Source: Phycisphaerales bacterium
GTDB taxonomy: Bacteria > Planctomycetota > Phycisphaerae > Phycisphaerales > UBA1924
DNA length: 64,000 nt
Reading direction: 5' to 3'
Assembly: GCA_020849105.1 (NCBI GenBank)
Contig: JADLGW010000002.1
Coordinates: 31,259-95,258 of the forward strand
Shown here: in pieces, positions 60,332 through 64,000 of the stretch
Position numbering within the stretch: the stretch's first letter is position 1
Layout: each line of letters begins with the position of its first letter
Position numbers and translations under genes: made by a program
Notes under the pieces: generated by a model
The model's database searches: none
What the model was told of the DNA's origin: nothing
The model's input: only the letters and a program-made list of their open reading frames with translations

Positions 60332-60557
60332 GCCGTGAAGCGTACGGGCCAGCAGAGCCCGATTGTGACGCCGGACACCGCGGCGTCAATAGCAAATCCG
60401 ACGATTTTTCAGAATTCGAGCGCAAGAACTGACGGTCTGGAAACATGGGGGGTTTGCTGCCTGTGGAGGGCCGGGGCAACTGGCCGGGCTTGATCGTGGC
60501 CGCAAACCAGCGACGCCAGGGTCGGCCTCCACCTACTATTACCGCTCTTTGACATCC
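60332..60557. other. Intergenic region before tmRNA
   Basis: No gene. It contains the tmRNA promoter region with a TACTAT box at 60534-60539, 18 bases before the mature 5' end. I see nothing else. With 60240-60331 it completes the 318-base gap. Confidence 0.4.
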
Positions 60558-60907
60558 GGGGCCGAACTGGATTCGACCGTGCAGATCAGGTATGGCGTGG
60601 CGCGCCGAGGGGCGTGTTGGCCTCGTAAAAAACACGCACAAAATCAGTTGCCAACAGCAACTACGCTCTCGCGGCCTAAGACCTAGGCCGTGCGATCCCC
60701 GTCCGACGCCCGATGGGACGGGGATCGAAGCCATCGGGCTGGCCCGTGACCGACGCCCTCGGGGTCACGGGCGAGACAACTCCGCGGGCTGGGGCCCGGT
60801 GAACGACGCCGGTGGCGGCCGCCGGGCCCGAGATCAAATCACCGGACACGCGCGTAGAGGCGTCATGCCGACTGTTCGGGACGGGGGTTCGATTCCCCCC
60901 GGCTCCA
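60558..60907 (+). ncRNA. ssrA: tmRNA
   Basis: 350 bases. The 5' end GGGGCCGAACTGGATTCGACC pairs with the 3' end CGGCTCC-A, leaving a tRNA-Ala-like half with T-arm GGGGGTTCGATTCCCCC. The tag frame ends ANSNYALAA followed by TAA (60650-60679); if the resume codon is AAA at 60629 the full tag would be KTRTKSVANSNYALAA. Pseudoknot-like G/C stems follow. It rescues stalled ribosomes. Its last 45 bases overlap the integrase gene on the other strand, so it is the integration target. Confidence 0.95.
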
Positions 60908-62164
60908 TTCTTCCGAAACACCGGGACTTGCGGAAACGAGCCGCAAGTCCCGGAAACCTGCGGAGTTCCGCGCTTCAGCGCGATCCGCGTCATTCCCCTG
61001 TTTCTTCTCGCTTCCGGCCCCATCCGACGCCTTCCGCTGCGCCTGGCGCTGCGCGCAGGTCGCGGGCGTCTTGGCGGCCCGCTCGAAGAGTTCGTCCGGC
61101 ACGGCGTTGGCGTAGTGCTTCCCACTGATGGTGATGCTGTGCCCGATCCACCGGCTCACGGCGAACTGCGGGAAGGTCATCGCCCATTCCTTCTCGCAGG
61201 ACGAACGCAGCGTCTGCCACAACCGCGCCCACGGCTCGACGCTCGCCTTCGCCCAGATGCGACGCACCCGCCGGATGACGGCCCCCTTGCCGCCGATGGT
61301 GACCAGCGGCGTCTCGCCTTCGGGCATCGTCTCGAAGCGTTCCCGCAGCAGCGTCATCAACTTCGGCGTGATCGGGACCACCCGCTGGTCGTGGCCTTCC
61401 CAACGCTCGGTCTTGGGGCTGTGGACGGTCAGGCGTGCCCGCTCGAAGTCCACATCGGCCCAGGTGAGGCGGTGCGACTCGCTGGGGATGCGCAGCCCGG
61501 CGTAGCGGGCGAGGCCGAAGAGCAACCGCCACTCCGCGTCGGGGCAAGCGTCGATGACCCGCTGGATCTCGTCGGGTGTGATGTACCGCGTGTACTTGCT
61601 CGGCGTCGGGCCGCTCTTGAGCGTGTCGAACGGGTTGGCGTCGATGACCTTCCGGCGCTTCGCCTCGCCGAGCATGGTCTTGACGTTGCCGCAGTGCGTC
61701 CGGATGGCCGCCTCCGACAGGCCCAGGTCCTTGAGCGACCGTCGCCACGCCGTCGCGTCCTCGGCGGTGATCTTCCGCAGCGACTTGTCCTTGTCGAAGA
61801 ACGCCAGCAACTTGGTCTCCGTCTGCAGGAGTTTGCGAGTGCTCTCGGGCTTGAGGTCGTCCTTCCGCTCCGCGATGTACCGCTCGACGAGCGTGCCGAT
61901 GGTGGCGCTCTGCCGCTCGGGCACGAGGCCGACCGCCGAGAGTTTGGCGTACAGGCGATCCTCGAGTGACGAGAGCCAGCGCGAGGTATCGTCGGTTGGC
62001 GAGTGCCCGTGCAGCGCGGCCGCGGCGAGGTCCTCGACGCGGACCTTGAACGCCTCGGCGTAGCGCTTGGCCACCTGCCCCAGCGTGATGTGCCGCGGGT
62101 TGCCAGTGGCGTCGTGGAAGGTGATGAACCGGCTGCCGTTCTTGCGGGTCGTGATACTCGCCAT
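60863..62164 (-). CDS. int: Tyrosine integrase of an element inserted at tmRNA
   Basis: 433 residues. N-terminal SAM-like core-binding region (about 75-180, TIGTLVERYIAERKDDLKPE), catalytic domain with Arg in ARYAGLRIPSESHRLTW, Lys in VHSPKTERW, the second-box LWQTLRSSCEKEWA (Gln/Trp where many have His, as in related integrases), and WIGHS...KHYAN (His and Tyr nucleophile). The last residues (SRGESNPRPEQSA) are coded antisense to the tmRNA 3' end. GGAGG eight bases before ATG 62164. Confidence 0.93.
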   Translation of the reverse strand: MASITTRKNGSRFITFHDATGNPRHITLGQVAKRYAEAFKVRVEDLAAAALHGHSPTDDTSRWLSSLEDRLYAKLSAVGLVPERQSATIGTLVERYIAERKDDLKPESTRKLLQTETKLLAFFDKDKSLRKITAEDATAWRRSLKDLGLSEAAIRTHCGNVKTMLGEAKRRKVIDANPFDTLKSGPTPSKYTRYITPDEIQRVIDACPDAEWRLLFGLARYAGLRIPSESHRLTWADVDFERARLTVHSPKTERWEGHDQRVVPITPKLMTLLRERFETMPEGETPLVTIGGKGAVIRRVRRIWAKASVEPWARLWQTLRSSCEKEWAMTFPQFAVSRWIGHSITISGKHYANAVPDELFERAAKTPATCAQRQAQRKASDGAGSEKKQGNDADRAEARNSAGFRDLRLVSASPGVSEEWSRGESNPRPEQSA

Positions 62165-62249
62165 CGGGCGGACCTCCGTGTCGCCAGTCAGGCTCGGACG
62201 GGCCGAGTGTCAAGCGGAACTGGGGGATTCGGGCGGAATGTGGGCCGAA

Positions 62250-64000
62250 TCACGCGCCGGTTGGCGGGGCTGTCCCGCCTGACGCCGACGAAACCGACAG
62301 AACCCCGGCCAGTTGGCCACTCGTGGCGTTTGGGGCCGCCGTGGGCGGGGATGTGTCGGAGGCGGGGACGTGGTCCCGCAGAACGAAGCGCCGCGACGGC
62401 CGCCCGCCACGCGGGCCAGGCGCGGACCACGACCAATCGCCATGTTCGGCCTTGGCCAGCGCATCGAGTTCTGCCTCGGCATCCGTCGCCCGCGCCAGCG
62501 AGCGGAGGCGTTGCCAGTCGCGGATGCTGACCGAGCCGTCGTGGCGTGCGATGAGGTCGAGGTGGCGGCGGACGATGCGCTGTTCCGCGGGCTCGGTGAT
62601 GCTGAGCCGCGCGTGGCGCTCCGATGCCGCGAGGTAGTCGGCCCACGCGATGGCGACGGCCATCGTCTCGGCGTCGATACGCGGCGCATCGTTCGGTGTG
62701 CCCGCTCGGCCCCACGTCGCCAGCGCGTGGAGCGTGAGGGCGATGCGGAGCGAGAGACCGCAGAGTTTGCCGCCCCATGCGCGGCGCTCGGCCAGCTCGC
62801 CGAAGCCGAGGGCGGCCTCGGTTCGCAGTTGGAACGCGTGGTAGAGCGCATCGGCTTCCGGCGCAAGCGAGATGACGGCCGGGCCGGTGTCGGGATCGTC
62901 GCTTGGCTCGAACGACAGAAGGCGGGCGAGCGCGGCCTGCCAAGCCTCGCGCGCGGACGCTCGAACCGGCTCGGGCCGCACGTCGCGCATGCCGACGAGA
63001 TCGGGCGGGGCGATGACAGCGAAGCGGGCGAGCAGGCCACGCCCCTCAGCCTGCGGATCGCACCACACTGCCTCGACGGCCGCCCGCTGCACGCACAAGG
63101 CCACTGCCAGCGCCGGGCGGTCGATCACGTCGGATGGACGACCTACCCGCTGGGCGCGGATCGGATCGCCCGCGTGCCCCTTGAGCATCGCGCCGTAGTT
63201 CCGCACGCCCGAGTACCGGCCCTGCACGATGTCCAGCGCGTCACCCTCGGCGCTGGCAAGTAGGGCGCGGCCGTGGTTCTCCTTCATCTGACGCACGAGC
63301 GCTTCCGGCGTTGGCTCGCATGCCAGCAGCGCCGGCGCGGTCGGCACGGGCGTCGCTTCCATCTCCTGGGCGAGCCGGATCGCCTCGCCTTCGACAACAG
63401 CCCGCTTGAACGGGTCGGCCACCTTGCCCGCCTGGTCTTCGATCGCGCGGATGCGACGCTCGGTGATGCGGTGCCGCTGGGCCGCGGCGGCGATGATGGG
63501 CCGCATTTCGCGGCCCTTGTCTGCCTCCCACTTCAGGATCGGCCGCAGCAGTTCCGCCAGCACCGCTGACTTGCGCGTGCCCGGTTCGGAGAGCACCAGC
63601 GCCCACAGCGGGGCGGGCTCGATGTGATCGCCATGCCCGCGGACGCACGCGACGTTGCAGATGCACGCCGACGCGACCGCCATGCCCAGCAGCGCGGCCA
63701 TGTCGGGCGGCGTCTGCGTCGAGCGGGCCAGGTCGGCGAAGTACTCGCGGATGTCAGCGGTGGCGGCGGGGAACAGCGCGACGAGGTCGAACGCGGGGCG
63801 GTCGTCCGGCCTGTCGTCCACAGGTGCCTCCGGTGCGACTGCCTCCGCTGCCACGGCGAGAGCGTCGATCTTCGCGTGCACGGCCTCGCCATCGCCGCCT
63901 TCCATCGCCAGCACATCAGCGATGTCGCCACCGGATGGAACTGCGGTCCAGTGTTCGGCGAGCCGCACCACGCGGACTTCCTGTGCGCCGGCGGCGTGGC
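62250..64000 (-). CDS. DUF3987-type primase/helicase-like protein of the element; 5' end outside window
   Basis: 583 residues visible; the frame stays open to the right edge. The first visible part (EVRVVRLAEHWTAVPSGGDIADVL) resembles the end of a Toprim/primase domain. DUF3987 follows: LVLSEPGTRKSAVLAELL (P-loop-like), LACEPTPEALVRQMKENHGRALLAS, RPALAVALCVQ and HARLSITEPAEQRIVRRHL. Such proteins replicate small integrated elements and phage satellites. 85 bases separate it from the integrase gene. Confidence 0.85.
   Translation of the reverse strand, partial: HAAGAQEVRVVRLAEHWTAVPSGGDIADVLAMEGGDGEAVHAKIDALAVAAEAVAPEAPVDDRPDDRPAFDLVALFPAATADIREYFADLARSTQTPPDMAALLGMAVASACICNVACVRGHGDHIEPAPLWALVLSEPGTRKSAVLAELLRPILKWEADKGREMRPIIAAAAQRHRITERRIRAIEDQAGKVADPFKRAVVEGEAIRLAQEMEATPVPTAPALLACEPTPEALVRQMKENHGRALLASAEGDALDIVQGRYSGVRNYGAMLKGHAGDPIRAQRVGRPSDVIDRPALAVALCVQRAAVEAVWCDPQAEGRGLLARFAVIAPPDLVGMRDVRPEPVRASAREAWQAALARLLSFEPSDDPDTGPAVISLAPEADALYHAFQLRTEAALGFGELAERRAWGGKLCGLSLRIALTLHALATWGRAGTPNDAPRIDAETMAVAIAWADYLAASERHARLSITEPAEQRIVRRHLDLIARHDGSVSIRDWQRLRSLARATDAEAELDALAKAEHGDWSWSAPGPRGGRPSRRFVLRDHVPASDTSPPTAAPNATSGQLAGVLSVSSASGGTAPPTGA

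Noticed and set aside
60812..61969. A 385-codon open frame on the plus strand beginning in tmRNA
   Set aside because: Antisense to the integrase; its start lies in tmRNA.

Overview
This is a high-GC window with dense, mostly co-directional gene blocks. It looks like a chromosome segment of a planctomycete, probably class Phycisphaerae. The evidence is: two secreted proteins ending in paired GC-type dockerin motifs (xDCNxDGxxNLxDFGCFQTxFALGCP-like), two PEP-CTERM proteins, multi-operon type II secretion/pseudopilin systems, and a small membrane protein with the CxxC...CPECG zinc ribbon common in that phylum. The assignment is inference from gene content; no rRNA is present.

Layout. 1-12080 (minus strand) is a type II secretion-like operon in the order F-G-H-I-J-K-L-M/C-D. 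It ends in a very long secretin-like protein of at least 1405 residues with about 16 tandem N1-type modules, running off the left edge. 12165-15441 holds glutathione peroxidase, a double T-fold QueD-like protein, DNA-3-methyladenine glycosylase I and two small membrane proteins. 15329-19217 is a gliding-type ABC exporter (GldG-like, permease, ATPase). 19413-24956 has a GAF/receiver regulator, lysA, a kelch-dockerin protein and rlmN. 25025-27535 is a compact four-gene cassette: a pseudopilin, a Cys-rich exported protein, a C-terminally anchored exported protein and a frameshifted MauE-like membrane protein. 27532-35309 (minus) is a second pseudopilin operon, F-G-I-J-K-C-L-M plus a TPR lipoprotein. 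tRNA-Thr, tRNA-Tyr and tRNA-Gly follow, with an M1 aminopeptidase-dockerin, a PAC2 protein, an RluA-methyltransferase fusion and a CoaB-type enzyme. 42851-45778 carries the PilB and PilT motors that could drive these systems. 45818-58156 contains cysS, two LptF/G permeases, an ArnT/PMT-type glycosyltransferase, PAP2, GH57, aat, a sulfotransferase-like protein, an ECF sigma/anti-sigma pair and ispD. 58271-60239 has two PEP-CTERM proteins. 60558 starts tmRNA, and an integrated element (tyrosine integrase, DUF3987-type primase/helicase) is inserted at its 3' end and runs off the right edge.

Three cross-cutting observations stand out. (1) Palindromic elements of about 58-72 bp, several with an outer stem enclosing two hairpins, occur between genes and also in frame inside lysA, rlmN and cysS, where they encode 20-25 extra residues at loop positions. 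(2) At least eleven genes have a TANNNT box 5-7 bases before an ATG/GTG start, the geometry expected for leaderless mRNAs. (3) The secretion machinery is present in several partial copies, with an expanded secretin-like protein, a PilO-GspC fusion and a separate pseudopilin/Cys-rich/MauE cassette that I do not recognise as a described system.
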